64,000 nt of DNA, taken from Punica granatum (lineage: Eukaryota > Streptophyta > Magnoliopsida > Myrtales > Lythraceae). Position 1 is the first letter of the stretch. The number at the start of each line of letters is the position of its first letter. Positions 48,001-58,075 of this stretch are shown here, piece by piece. The notes beneath the pieces are model-generated. The model saw only the letters and a list, made by a program, of their open reading frames with translations, made no database searches and was not told the origin of the DNA. The translations under genes were made by a program, and so were the position numbers. The stretch spans positions 7,688,001-7,752,000 of the forward strand of contig NC_045129.1 in the NCBI RefSeq assembly GCF_007655135.1, read 5' to 3'.

Positions 48001-51000
48001 TCAAAGACCTTCATCAGATCTTGCTTCAGCTCTTTGATTAGATCTTCATCATTTCCTGTCACAAGTAAATCATCCACATACAAAGAGATAACAATTTCAC
48101 TGCTGCAAGCCTTCTTCACATATAGAGTAAACTCACTCAAACTTCTTTGAAAACCCAAATTCCTCAAGTACTCATCCATCTTGCTATACCAGGCTCTAGG
48201 AGCTTGCTTCAAACCATATAGTGCCTTCTTTAACTTGTACACTTTGTCTTCTTGATTCTTGACCCAAAAACCTTCAGGTTGCTCAACATAAATTTCTTCT
48301 TCGAGCACACCATTAAGGAATGCAGACTTAACATCCAGCTGGTATACTTTCCAGCTCTTCTCTGCTGCAACTGCAATTAATAATCTGATTGTGTCAAGTC
48401 TAGCCACAGGAGCAAAAGTCTCTGAGTAGTCTACTCCCCAAACCTGTGCATAGCCCTTTACCACAAGTCTAGCCTTATACTTGTTGACAGAACCATCAAA
48501 ATTTAATTTGGTCATGTACACCCATTTCACTCCTATGACCTTCCTGTCTTGAGGTCTATCAACCAATTCCCAGGTCTGGTTCTTTTCTATCATGCTCAGC
48601 TCCTCCTTCATTGCAATCATCCACTTCTGATCTATCTTGGCATCTTCAAAACATGAAGGCTCAAGCACTGCAACATTGCATCTTTCATATATCTCAGATA
48701 ATGGTCTGCTGCCCCTTACTGGATAATCATCGATAGAGTCTTCTATCTCTACCGTTTTCTCACTTAACAGTGGTGGTGACCAGCACTTTTGAGTCACACC
48801 CTTCTCACCCTTACTGCCTTCTTTCCAGTTCCACTTCTCCTCTTCCAAGAAGGTGACATCTCTGCTAATTATCACCTTCTCATTTTGAGGTTGAAATATT
48901 CTATAGGCCTTAGACTGCAGGCTATATCCAACAAACACACCAGGCTCAGACTTCTGATCTAGCTTCCTTCTCTTTACCTGAGGTACATGTGTGTAGCATA
49001 TACAACCAAATACCTTTAAATTCTTCACAGATGGCTTCATCTCGTGCCAAGCCTCATAGGGTGTTTTCTTCTCCAAGGCTTTTGTAGGGAGCCTGTTGAG
49101 TAGAAAGACAGCAGTATTTGCTGCCTCTGCCCAGAACTTTAGTGGCATGTCCTTCTCCTGCATAAGACACCTTGCCATTTCCACTATAGTTCTATTTTTT
49201 CTCTCACTTACTCCGTTTTGCTGTGGAGAATATGGGGCAGTAAACTGACATTCTATGCCTGCTTCATCACAAAGGCACTTAAACTTGTTTGAGGTATACT
49301 CAGTACCATTGTCTGATCTGAGTACCTTGATCCTTCTACCACATTGATTCTCAATCCAGCACTTAAATTTCATAAACACCTCAACAACTTCTGACTTAGC
49401 TTTCAGAAAATAAATCCAACACATTCTGGTGAAGTCATCAATGAAAGTTATAAAGTACCTGCTTCCATTTAGAGAGGCTTCTGACATGGGACCACACACG
49501 TCTGAGTGCACCAGTTCAAGCTTCTCAGTAGCTCTCCAGCTTGCTCCCTTGAATGGAATTCTTGCTTGCTTGCCGAGTAGACAGATTTTGCAGGTGGAAT
49601 CTTGTTTCTCCATGACTGGCAGCCCTTTAGCCAATTCATTCTTCTGCATATACACCAGGCCCTTACTGTGATAGTGCCCAAGCCTTTTGTGCCAAATTTC
49701 TGTAGCTTCAGTTTGTGTCTTGAAGGCAACTTGCTTCTCTTCCAAAGGATTGAAAGAAAAACATTTATCCTGCATAGGTATCCTGAACAGCTCCTGGCCA
49801 CTTGCATCAGAAATCAAACACTCCTTTCCTTCAAACATGACCTTATACCCTTTCTCAACCAGCTGACCAACACTTAATAAGTTTTGGTCTATCTCGGGCA
49901 CATAGAGCACACCTGTGATAACCTTAGCACCAGTATAACCTTCAATCACCACAATTCCTCTTCCCTTCACAGCAATATAATCTCCATTTCCAATCCTCAC
50001 TTTTGTAGAAAAAGAGCCATCAAACTCCTTAAACAAGTTTCTGTCACTTGTCATGTGGTTTGTGCAACCACTATCCACGAGCCAACCACTACCTGCAATA
50101 CTTGAGGCATAGCAGGATGCAACAAATAAGTGCTCAACTTCCTGTGCTGCTTGAGCTTCATTTTGTTGCTGTGTGCTCTTCTCCTTGCAGAACCTGTCAA
50201 TATGGCCCATTTTATGACATTTTCTACATTTTACATTTGGTCTTCTCCAGCATCTGTAGTGAGGATGATTTGTTTTCCCACAATGCTTGCAAGTGGTCTG
50301 CTTTCCCTTCTTGCTTTGATCTTGAGCACTGGAGCCTTCTGATCTTGCTACTGACTTGAAGCCTTCACCTTCTCCTTTTCTTTGGTTCCATTTCTTCCCT
50401 TTGCCTGCAGCATTCAGCTGCAACTTGGCCTGCAATGCCCCTTCTATGGGCTCTCCTCTCCTTATCATCCTCCTTTGCTCTTGTGCCTGTAATGCACTGA
50501 GCAATTCTGCCAATTTTATTTCTGACAGATCCTTTGTGTTCTCTAGAGAAGCTATGGTAGCCTCAAATTTTTCAGGCAGAGAAATCAATATTTTCTGCAC
50601 AATTCTATCATCCTTTATATCTGTCCCAAGCACCCTTATCTTATCAACAATCTCAATTAGCCTATTTGCATATTCCTTCACAGTTTCTGCATCATCCATT
50701 TGCTGCCTCTCAAACTCTCTCAAGAGGTTCAACACTTTCATTCCTCTTACCCTCTCATCTCCTTCATACTCAGACTTAAGAAAATCCCAAATAGCTTTAG
50801 CTAATCCATACCTCATTATCCTTGTGAAGATTATTGGGGAGACGGCTGCAAAAAGACAGGACTTTGCTTTGGCTTTCCTGGTTGTCCTCTCTTTATGGTA
50901 TTTGATCTGATTCATGGTCGGGTTCTCAGGAAGTGGAGCCACCTCATAGTCATTCTCCACTGCTTCCCATAAATCGCACCCTTCCATGTAAGCAGCCATC

Positions 51001-53780
51001 TTCACTGCCCATGCTTGATAATTTTCTCCATCAAACATAGGTGGCGCCATACTAGGGAAGCTGCTTGAGCCTGATTCCATTTTCTTCTGGCCTTCACTGG
51101 ATGCAAAGACTCTCGACCAAGCAACTCACAGCCCCTTAAGATCAATTGCAGCTCTGATACCACTGTTAAATCTCTTAATTTAACCCTCACAGAAGACCAG
51201 CAAAACTGAATTTAGAGAGAATGAGAGAATGCAGATTTTACAGAGAGAAGGAAAAAAAAAACTGTCTGCTATTTTTAATTCATCTGAAAACTTCAGTACA
51301 ATATATCAAAGAAAAAACAGTTAACCCTTAAAAACATAAAGCTGGAAAATAACTGCACCTATCGTGCTAAAACTAAGCACCTGAATACAAGCTAACTGAT
51401 TCCTTAAAAATAGCCACCAAAAAAAACAAACGATAATAACATTTGACTAACAAAAAAAAAAGGTAAAAACAGCTCTGATGCATTTATTTCCAATAGTAAT
51501 ATTGACAGATTTTAACTGAAGTAGGGAATTAATATAAAGTCCATTCTCTAGACTCGCATATCTCGATTACCTCACACGACGACTCTCCCTCAATACAGAT
51601 TTTATCACTTTTTGGAATTCTAGCAGATTGTAGGTAGAGTGCAGCATGATGCATGCATATCCTCTTCGACAACCTTAGGTACGTCTTAATATCGGATGTT
51701 GCAGGTTCAGATCAATGCACTTACCTTAGTTGCCCCATATATATACGTACATTTCATTCTTGAGATTAGGCTAAAGAACTTTAATCTATTCTGATTATGT
51801 GTTTCAACATTTTGAATTGCTATAGGCTAATCCATTTTGATCATGCAGTGCAAGCTTTTTCTATACGTAACTCAATCTTATATAATCGGTTCATATGTTA
51901 TTGATGTTTGCATGGTTGCATTTGGTAGGACATGCTGTCCATTCATTCTCCGATGCCAGTCCGTATTCCAGAAGAGGCACCTGATACGCATGCAACTTTG
52001 CGTTTCAATGTGGACGACATGTCTTATGAGGTAAAACACCCGGAAGTGTTTCTCTGGTCAGTTGTATTCTGCATTGATTTTTCGTAGATATTGCACCATT
52101 TAGTAAAGAATAGATGCAGGATTAACTAGTTATTCTGTGTCAAACTGTATAGCAATTGATGGAGCTAGGAGAGAGCATCGGAAGCGTCTCCACAGGATTA
52201 ACTGAAACACTCATCTCGCAACATGTGACTCGCCGGAAGTTTGAGCCTCCTACCGTTGCGCTTCCTGATAAATTGGAGAAAGAATTATGCTGCATTTGCC
52301 AGGTAAACAAGGTCCGACGTCACCTAATTTTATTTTTATTTTTCTTGATTCTGAAGTGAATCATGCTTTTGCTCATAATAACTGAAAGAAAACATCAAAA
52401 ACTTCTGACACATATAGGCCTCAGTGACCAAATTAACCAAAATACACAGCAATCGATCTCCGTCGAATTAACCTATAGGGGCTCTAATTTTCATTTTGTG
52501 CCCCAAAATATATATAACTAGTCGTAAAGCATGCGCATTACATGAAATAGAACGTGATTCTTTTATATTTTTATTATATAAAATATTGTTGTAAGTAGTT
52601 AAAAATAATAATTTAAAATCAATATCAGTACAATATATTTCTATTATATATAAGACTACTGATAATAATAATAATATTATTTTACGAATACGATAACAAA
52701 AAAATTAGCGCATTAGTACAAATAAAAGTGGTAAAAAATGAAAAACTCATGTCGGCCGATTCGAAAAGAGATTATGCATAAAAAAAAAAGTTTCAACCAC
52801 ATTACATCATGTCTTATGTTAACTAAATACATAAACTGGACAATCTAAAAATTTACAAAAGTTTACATGTTAGAAAAATAAAAAGTTGAAGAACTCACAT
52901 TCATGTCTAATAGTACATGTATCAAAATAATGTCGTAATGCGTATGAAAAATGAAAAAATTTATGATCTAATAACACATTATATATATATATATATATAT
53001 ATATAAGAATATAGGTAACACATCATATCTATATACATAAAAGAATATATGATTCGATTTACTTTTTGAAAAGTAAATATCATCTTATATTATTTGTTTT
53101 ATTGAGATGTTTTCATAAAATATTTTTAGTTTAAAAAATTGAGAAAATAATGACTATTCCCATAGCTATATGTTCAAAATATCGTAAAAATAACAACAGT
53201 CTCACAAATATATACTTATATGTTTTAAAAAATTTTAAAAAACAAAAATTTGTTTTAGAGAAAAATCTAAAAAAACGAGAATAATGACGATTCCATAAAT
53301 ATATATTTTTATATTTTAAAATTTTAAAAATTGAAATAATCTTTTTCAAAGAAAGCTAAATAAATCAAGAAAATAATGATTGGCCTCACAAATCTAAATC
53401 TATATATTTCAAAATTATAAAAACTTTATTTTTAAAAGAAAAAACTAAAAATCCAAGAAAATTTCATTCAGCAATCCGGACATTCTAAAGCCATCTGATT
53501 GAATCCACTACAGCTTAGCTTTATATTATATATATATATATATATATATATGTGTGAACATAAAGATTCTTGGTTTCTCACTCCTCCTCTTCCTTTCTCT
53601 GTATTTGTTAAAACTAAATACATAACTTACATGCATGCCATTATCCAGGATGAGTATGATGAAGGCGCCGACATCGCAAGACTGGCTTGTGGACACGAAT
53701 ATCACTTCAACTGCATCCAGCAATGGCTAGTCCGTAAGAATGATTGCCCCATTTGCAAGCGAAAGGCCATCAAGCTCTGA
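45068..53780 (+). CDS. RING-H2 E3 ubiquitin ligase, copy B, 523 aa, one small exon lost
   Basis: Coding exons: 45068-45560, 45972-46666, 51929-52030, 52153-52302, 53649-53780 (1572 bases, whole codons). It follows copy A along its full length: acidic N-terminus, the FSEFSMTYIRERYEQERRNG and TDEEAHYFFNDDI stretch, and a complete RING-H2 (CCIC, ACGHEYHFNCIQQWL, CPICKR). The 51-base fourth exon of copy A (37675-37725, residues VNIAIAEAYRTGSLRAE) has no counterpart. After the CTATAG acceptor near 51825 the sequence jumps to intron-like sequence. The loss keeps the frame. The third intron is 5.3 kb because of the antisense Copia element. Whether full-length transcripts form across it is unknown. 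The splice acceptor of the second leader exon also appears lost. Confidence 0.82.
46790..47120 (-). repeat. 3' LTR of the Copia element
   Basis: 331 bp with canonical TG...CA ends (plus strand TGTTAAATC...CTCCAACA). It is A-rich with GAGAGA stretches. Confidence 0.93.
47133..51080 (-). CDS. Copia gag-pol polyprotein, 1315 aa, single open frame
   Basis: Domains in order: Gag (GENYQAWAVKMAAYMEG near the start, UBN2-type); a CCHC zinc knuckle (CRKCHKMGHIDRFC, about residue 285); aspartic protease (WLVDSGCTNHMT, about 335); integrase with an HHCC finger (HKRLGHYHSKGL...CKICLLGKQ) and the core (LVHSDVCGPM, LRSDNGTEYTS, NGVSERKNRTIVEMAR); reverse transcriptase (VYQLDVKSAFLNG, YVDDLLVTG); and RNase H (DSDWAGSADDMKSTSGY, QSTAEAEFIA). 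The order integrase before reverse transcriptase defines Ty1/Copia. No stop or frameshift interrupts it and all key catalytic residues that I can check are present. It is the protein set for copying the element and has no host role. Plus-strand frames inside it are shadows. Confidence 0.96.
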   Translation of the reverse strand: MESGSSSFPSMAPPMFDGENYQAWAVKMAAYMEGCDLWEAVENDYEVAPLPENPTMNQIKYHKERTTRKAKAKSCLFAAVSPIIFTRIMRYGLAKAIWDFLKSEYEGDERVRGMKVLNLLREFERQQMDDAETVKEYANRLIEIVDKIRVLGTDIKDDRIVQKILISLPEKFEATIASLENTKDLSEIKLAELLSALQAQEQRRMIRRGEPIEGALQAKLQLNAAGKGKKWNQRKGEGEGFKSVARSEGSSAQDQSKKGKQTTCKHCGKTNHPHYRCWRRPNVKCRKCHKMGHIDRFCKEKSTQQQNEAQAAQEVEHLFVASCYASSIAGSGWLVDSGCTNHMTSDRNLFKEFDGSFSTKVRIGNGDYIAVKGRGIVVIEGYTGAKVITGVLYVPEIDQNLLSVGQLVEKGYKVMFEGKECLISDASGQELFRIPMQDKCFSFNPLEEKQVAFKTQTEATEIWHKRLGHYHSKGLVYMQKNELAKGLPVMEKQDSTCKICLLGKQARIPFKGASWRATEKLELVHSDVCGPMSEASLNGSRYFITFIDDFTRMCWIYFLKAKSEVVEVFMKFKCWIENQCGRRIKVLRSDNGTEYTSNKFKCLCDEAGIECQFTAPYSPQQNGVSERKNRTIVEMARCLMQEKDMPLKFWAEAANTAVFLLNRLPTKALEKKTPYEAWHEMKPSVKNLKVFGCICYTHVPQVKRRKLDQKSEPGVFVGYSLQSKAYRIFQPQNEKVIISRDVTFLEEEKWNWKEGSKGEKGVTQKCWSPPLLSEKTVEIEDSIDDYPVRGSRPLSEIYERCNVAVLEPSCFEDAKIDQKWMIAMKEELSMIEKNQTWELVDRPQDRKVIGVKWVYMTKLNFDGSVNKYKARLVVKGYAQVWGVDYSETFAPVARLDTIRLLIAVAAEKSWKVYQLDVKSAFLNGVLEEEIYVEQPEGFWVKNQEDKVYKLKKALYGLKQAPRAWYSKMDEYLRNLGFQRSLSEFTLYVKKACSSEIVISLYVDDLLVTGNDEDLIKELKQDLMKVFEMTDLGVMAYFLGMEIKQTQGEIFICQRRYLKEILKRFNMEECKSVKTPMGYKEKLQKEDGTEPTDEAQYRSLVGCLMYLIATRPDILYVVSVLSRFLNCAKESHMIAAKRVLRYLKGTSCHGVKFTKSKELKLSGFSDSDWAGSADDMKSTSGYCFNLGSACFSWCSKKQETIAQSTAEAEFIAATAAANQALWLRKLMQDLHLSLKEGTEVYVDNQATLAISHNPVFHGRTKHFKVKYYFLREVQQSGEVKLMYCRTDEQLADIFTKSFHVERFEFLRKKLGVCSSF
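51151..51162 (-). other. Primer binding site of the Copia element
   Basis: On the minus strand it reads TGGTATCAGAGC, complementary to the 3' end of plant initiator tRNA-Met. It lies one base inside the 5' LTR. Confidence 0.9.
51164..51495 (-). repeat. 5' LTR of the Copia element
   Basis: 332 bp, nearly identical to 46790-47120. Its outer end reads ...CCAATA on the plus strand where the other LTR has CCAACA, so the terminal CA (TG on the element strand) has mutated. The GTAAT target duplication follows directly. Confidence 0.93.
52510..53520. repeat. AT-rich insertion with diverged tandem repeats in the last intron of RING copy B
   Basis: This intron is 1346 bp in copy B against 319 bp in copy A. 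The extra 1 kb is very AT-rich with a (TA)n tract at 52980-53004. From about 53130 to 53470 a unit of about 110-120 bp (…GAGAATAATGACGATTCC… / …AAGAAAATAATGATTGGCC…, then CA(C/T)AAATATATA, then TTTTAAAA) recurs about three times. A further (TA)n lies at 53525-53552. Confidence 0.55.
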
Positions 53781-53800
53781 GCGCTACCAATTCTTATATT

Positions 53801-54194
53801 ATATATAGTTCTTCAACTATATCTGTAAAAAGGAAGAGAATCTTGCCGAGGCCTAGCAAGACCCGATTCGATCAGTACATCTAGCGGCATTTTTTATAAT
53901 CATCATCATCAGCAACTATCCCCAAAGTTGAATTTAACTTTCCTATTAATTTCTGTAGACAATATATATGTACAAATATGCTTTGCTACCTTCATATTAA
54001 TTAATTGCATAAGCTTTTGCTTATATATATATATATTGGTTATGAAGTTTATGGATCATATCTTGTTGGGTTTCAAGACTTGTGTGTGGTTTTGTTCTCA
54101 TTTATGCAAATTTCAGGATTCATAATTAAGTAGTTTCTTTGCTGTTTGGTTTATTCAATCTGCTTTTCATTAAAAATATGTGGATTGATATCGC

Positions 54195-54225
<31 letters not shown>

Positions 54226-54594
54226 ATCCTCCTTAATTTGGGTAAATACATATTTTTTCAAAGCTATTTTATACAGAACATATATATGCATGCACATATA
54301 TTTACATCTTACACTTACTCATAAGTTTTGTTTGTCATGATCATGACCGCCGGCAGAATGCCCGCAATGGCCGAAGGTTGACATCCGAACACTGCCGCTG
54401 ACAATTAGGGGCCGTGGCCGTGGAAGCTGTTTTCGGAAAACTAATTAAAATCCTGTAAAATATGTTAGTCTCCTCAAACTTGTTTTTACAAATAAAATGT
54501 TTCGAGAAACACATTTTGCACTGGGAGTGTTAAATGTTTCTCCAAATAAAAAGTAGAATTTTCTTTAAAAAATGAAAATAAATCTATTTTCTAG
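53801..54594. other. 3' region of RING copy B and spacer with TA microsatellites
   Basis: Holds the 3' UTR of copy B, (TA)n tracts at about 54024-54035 and 54200-54224, and a short GC-rich island at 54348-54430 that stands out from its surroundings. No gene is recognised. Confidence 0.45.
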
Positions 54595-54914
54595 GTCCTT
54601 GTCAATGCTGCTGACCTTGAAAGTTTGCTATCAAAGACGTATGTCTCGGGGCTACTAAAGAGACTCAGAAATAGGTGTGTCTTGTTCAAAGGAATGTTAC
54701 TCTCGGCAGTGCTGCTATTGAAAGAAAAGCCATGAGAAGCTTGAAATATGTGAATCATGTCACAGTTAATAATATCAAAGAAATTTTGTTCACTGAAAAA
54801 GAAAATAAATTTTTATCATATAGCATGCCGATATTAATCGTGATCAGTGGGAGGTCTCATGAGAGCTTTTTCTCTGATCTTTTAAACAACACGGTGGTTG
54901 ATGAGAATTTCTAA
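54595..54914 (+). pseudogene. Possible exon remnant of an unidentified gene
   Basis: 54595-54674 looks like an exon: TTTTCTAG acceptor, GTGTGT after 54674, open and coding-like (NAADLESLLSKTYVSGLLKR). Another open stretch to 54914 (ATG at 54675) is in a different frame. No neighbouring exons are visible on either side, so it may be a fragment left from a lost or captured gene. I do not recognise the family. Confidence 0.3.
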
Positions 54915-55390
54915 ATCGTACTTTCGGTTGAATTTGACTGTCGGTTGAATTTGACTGTTGTGAACGTAATTTTCTCCCATCGGCCAATTAATAGGTACTT
55001 ATAAATACTATTTCTCTATTTTACAATAAAGTTTTGTATGTAACGGAGGTATCACGTGGCAATGCCACCAGCCAATAATGATTTATCATTTTGATTTTTG
55101 ATTTTTGGTATGTAAACAAAAATAAGAGAAATTCATTATTGACAAAAATAATTTATTATTGTAAAAAATAATATTTTCTATGTGTCTGATGACATGATCA
55201 TACGTGATATCTCCGTTACACACAAGACATTCTCCTATTTTAGTTGTTTCAAACATTAATCAATTATCTATTTTGGTTTCAACATTTCTAAATTAGAATC
55301 TCTCAAATTATATACTTTAATGCAATTAACAATTACTTTTTAACAATCGTATCATAACAACTTTTCCATTAGCATCAATACCTTATATTA

Positions 55391-55846
55391 TGGATCCTCC
55401 TGAGATCCCACATCGAAATAATAAAATATAAAAACATCAGATTTCTAAGATATAATTGAGTCCCTCGACCTATCAGTTTAAACTTTTGGATAGGATATGG
55501 ATCCAATCACTCGTAAACCTAATTAAATTTTAAAATGGTATCAGAGTTAGGCTCAGACCCCACGCCAACATGTTGATGTGCTCACGCTGTGCATCGAACT
55601 GCTCGCCACTGTGCTTATGCTAGCGTGCCAACTTCGCGTCTTGTCCAACAACGGATCAATTTGTATGCATGTTGTGCGTGAGCTCGAGGGTGAATATTAA
55701 GGTTCTTGTGATCTCACATTGGAATAATAAAATAAAAATATTAGGTTTATAAGATATAATTGAGTCCAACGTCCTATTTATTAGTTTAAACTTTTGAGTT
55801 GGGTATTATGAGCCCAACCACTCGTAAGTCCAATGAAATTTAAAAA
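55391..55846 (+). mobile_element. TRIM-like miniature LTR retrotransposon
   Basis: Two diverged direct repeats of about 145 bp (about 55391-55535 and 55701-55846) share the words CGAAATAATAAAATA / GGAATAATAAAATA, AAGATATAATTGAGTCC, AGTTTAAACTTTTG and CCAATCACTCGTAA / CCAACCACTCGTAA. Directly after the first is TGGTATCAGAGTTAGGC (55536-55552), a tRNA-Met-type primer binding site. A purine-rich GAGGGTGAA precedes the second. The internal part is only about 150 bp and non-coding. LTR, PBS, tiny interior and LTR again is the build of a TRIM. Confidence 0.72.
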
Positions 55847-57781
55847 ATTAGGATAACCGAATATTTGATTCTTCCAAATGATCAAGTCTGAGTGTGTCGT
55901 CTAAGGTATGTAATATTTTATGTTTGCCTGAATGTTCTTCAAGTTCATTGTAAGATCAAGGCATATCCTGTGAATAATCGTGTCGTTAACCGAGACGTCC
56001 AAAATCTTAGAAGAGAAGGGGCATCGATCTTGTTCGGATAGTTCTTGGCCTTTTTCGAAAAGCATGAACTCCTCTTTTGCAAGCGTATATCTTTGGTTCT
56101 GTCCCAATAGACAAACAAGAAATCCTATAATCATCTATGAACAACATAATGCCTATGGTACATCATATTCCTCGGTTGAGTTTGCCCGTATACTCATCAA
56201 TCATTAGATTCATTACAAAATCATACAATACTAAACAGGAGATGCCAATATGAAGCGCTCGCGCCATGCTACAGCTAGATCGGATCACCCCATGAAAACT
56301 TAGAAGTTGAGTACTCAACCGTTGTCATTATACAGGCAACATTAACTCGCTCAATGCGTGCAATTGGATCTGTCAAGTCGGGATAATCACCTTCCCCACA
56401 ACCAACAGCCCACCCCTCCCTCCCAACACGATCCCTTTTTTGGTGGATGAGTGGTCAAAATCACCCCTGACTCTATCGTTATTTTAAGAAAATTTTAGTG
56501 GGATTATGTCAGGTGAATTTTCAAAATTTTGGAAATTGGAAAATTCAAAAGGAGTCGTGAATTATTAAAAGGGGACGTAGCGCGCTTAAGGAAACCTTCA
56601 TTTTGAAATTTTGTCCCGAGGAAAAATGGGGAGAGACAGAGAGAATCGGTGGATGCCCGCGAAAGAAGACATGTGGCCACGGCTTCTGTGTGGGTACAAT
56701 GATCACCTACGTGAGGACCTAAGGCCATTAATCAGCCGCCTTCTATTTTTGCTAGGGCCACGTCCATGGCCAATAATAGAGTGAACGGAAAAGGAAATGA
56801 TAATCAACCAAAAAATATATATATTTTAATAATTTTAGCACGATTTATTTTTTAATCTAAAAATATATAATTTTTTTATTTAATAATAATTCTAACATAA
56901 TATCAAATTTTTCGTTCATTTGGACGAAATGAAGACTACAGAGGACGCCGACAAGGGCGCTAACAATCCCAATCGGGGGGCGATCGCTAGGGTCGTGACT
57001 TCACCTGTTCGAATCTGAAGAATCCCTAATTTGAGAGTTTTTCTGATTTCAGGGGGTGAGAACCTTGATTTCGGCCACCACCCCACCGATTAAGGTCACC
57101 GGCGCCCTCTCTCAAACTGGAGTCGTCGAAACCCTCTGTGATCTTGATTCAGTCCAAATTAATGGAAAATTTGACTCTATACGAGAATGTGAAAATGTGA
57201 AACGTTTGTATTTTTTTTGGTTATTAACCCAAAAGGAAACAAAATAAAACAACCAACAAAAAATTTCCTAAATCTGAACTGTATGTGTTATTCTACTACA
57301 TGTTTTTTCTTTACTTATTATTTATAAAGAAAAAAGACAGTTTTGATCCTCAACTTTTGGAGTTTTTGCCACCACTACGCAATTGGGATCATTGGCGACC
57401 TACTTATCATCGGCGACCCGTTTTAGTCTGTTGGGAGGCACTGCCCCCAAAAAAAAAGTTTTAGGATCAAAATAATAAAACAGTAAAAGTTGATGTTTAA
57501 AAAAATTCTCCTTTTCCCTTTGTCATAAAGAACTCTCATATTTTATTTTATTTTTTCTGGAAAACTTAGAAATATAACTCATCACTCTAATTGAATGGTC
57601 GTTCATTCTTGAGTTGAAATATATTTAAAATTTTCTTCATTAAGATTTCGCATCATATCTCCGCATATATGGTTTGAGATCGTCAAATGAGGAGATCCCA
57701 AAGTAAAGTTAGATTGTTCGTCGGCATTACCAATTTTTCAAAGACATGCATCTTTGTGGCTTCGAGCGCGCCATCAATTTA
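55847..57781. other. Intergenic, nothing recognised
   Basis: Mostly AT-rich, with a GC-rich patch at 56930-57150. It contains only short open frames with no motifs and no visible promoter or RNA gene. Confidence 0.45.
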
Positions 57782-58075
57782 GAGTGCGTTTGGATTTAGA
57801 GTTGAGTTGAGTTGAGTTTTAATTTTAATTAGTTTGTAATGATTGTATTGTTGAATTATGAGAAAAAAGTGCGAAAAAATAATAAATAATTGAAAGAAAG
57901 TAATGATTGTGTTGTTGAATTATGAAAAAGTAATTAATAGTTGAGAGAATTTAATATTAAAAATTAAATTGAATGATTAAAAAAATTTTAAAAATAAAAA
58001 AGTAATAATTGTAACGTTGAATTAAAGATAAGTAGAGTTGAGTTGAGTTAAAAAAATTTCAAAAAACAAACCTTT
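57782..58075 (+). mobile_element. MITE-like element, family 3
   Basis: Starts GTGCGTTTGGATTTAGAGTTG and has repeated GTTGAGTTGAGTT and GTAATGATTGT(A/G)TTGTTGAATTATGA units. It ends near GTAGAGTTGAGTTGAGTT. The reverse complement of 10120-10510 is a relative. Non-coding. Confidence 0.55.

Larger units (their letters stand above)
46790..51495 (-). mobile_element. Ty1/Copia LTR retrotransposon, apparently intact, antisense in RING-H2 copy B intron
   Basis: A 4706-bp element on the minus strand. The LTRs are 331 and 332 bp and nearly identical (about four substitutions plus length changes in A-runs). The 5-bp target duplication GTAAT lies at 46785-46789 and 51496-51500. The primer binding site is 51151-51162 (TGGTATCAGAGC on the minus strand, complementary to initiator tRNA-Met), one base inside the 5' LTR. 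The polypurine tract AAGGAGGAG is at 47121-47129, next to the 3' LTR. One uninterrupted polyprotein frame fills the space between. Complete features and near-identical LTRs point to a recent insertion, certainly after the segmental duplication. Confidence 0.96.
38766..53800 (+). repeat. Tandem segmental duplication, unit 2 (carries RING-H2 copy B)
   Basis: The second unit of the head-to-tail duplication. It is about 15 kb instead of 7.9 kb because of later insertions: an AT-rich block (about 39180-41670), the Copia element (46790-51495) and another AT-rich block in the last intron (about 52510-53520). The remaining sequence follows unit 1 in order. Confidence 0.8.

Noticed and set aside
56230..56345. 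Faint resemblance to 5S rRNA (GGATCACCCCATGAAAACTTAG)
   Set aside because: Only about 20 bases resemble the 5S GGATCCCATC...AACTC region, and the internal control region is not preserved. It could be chance or a very old 5S-derived SINE.
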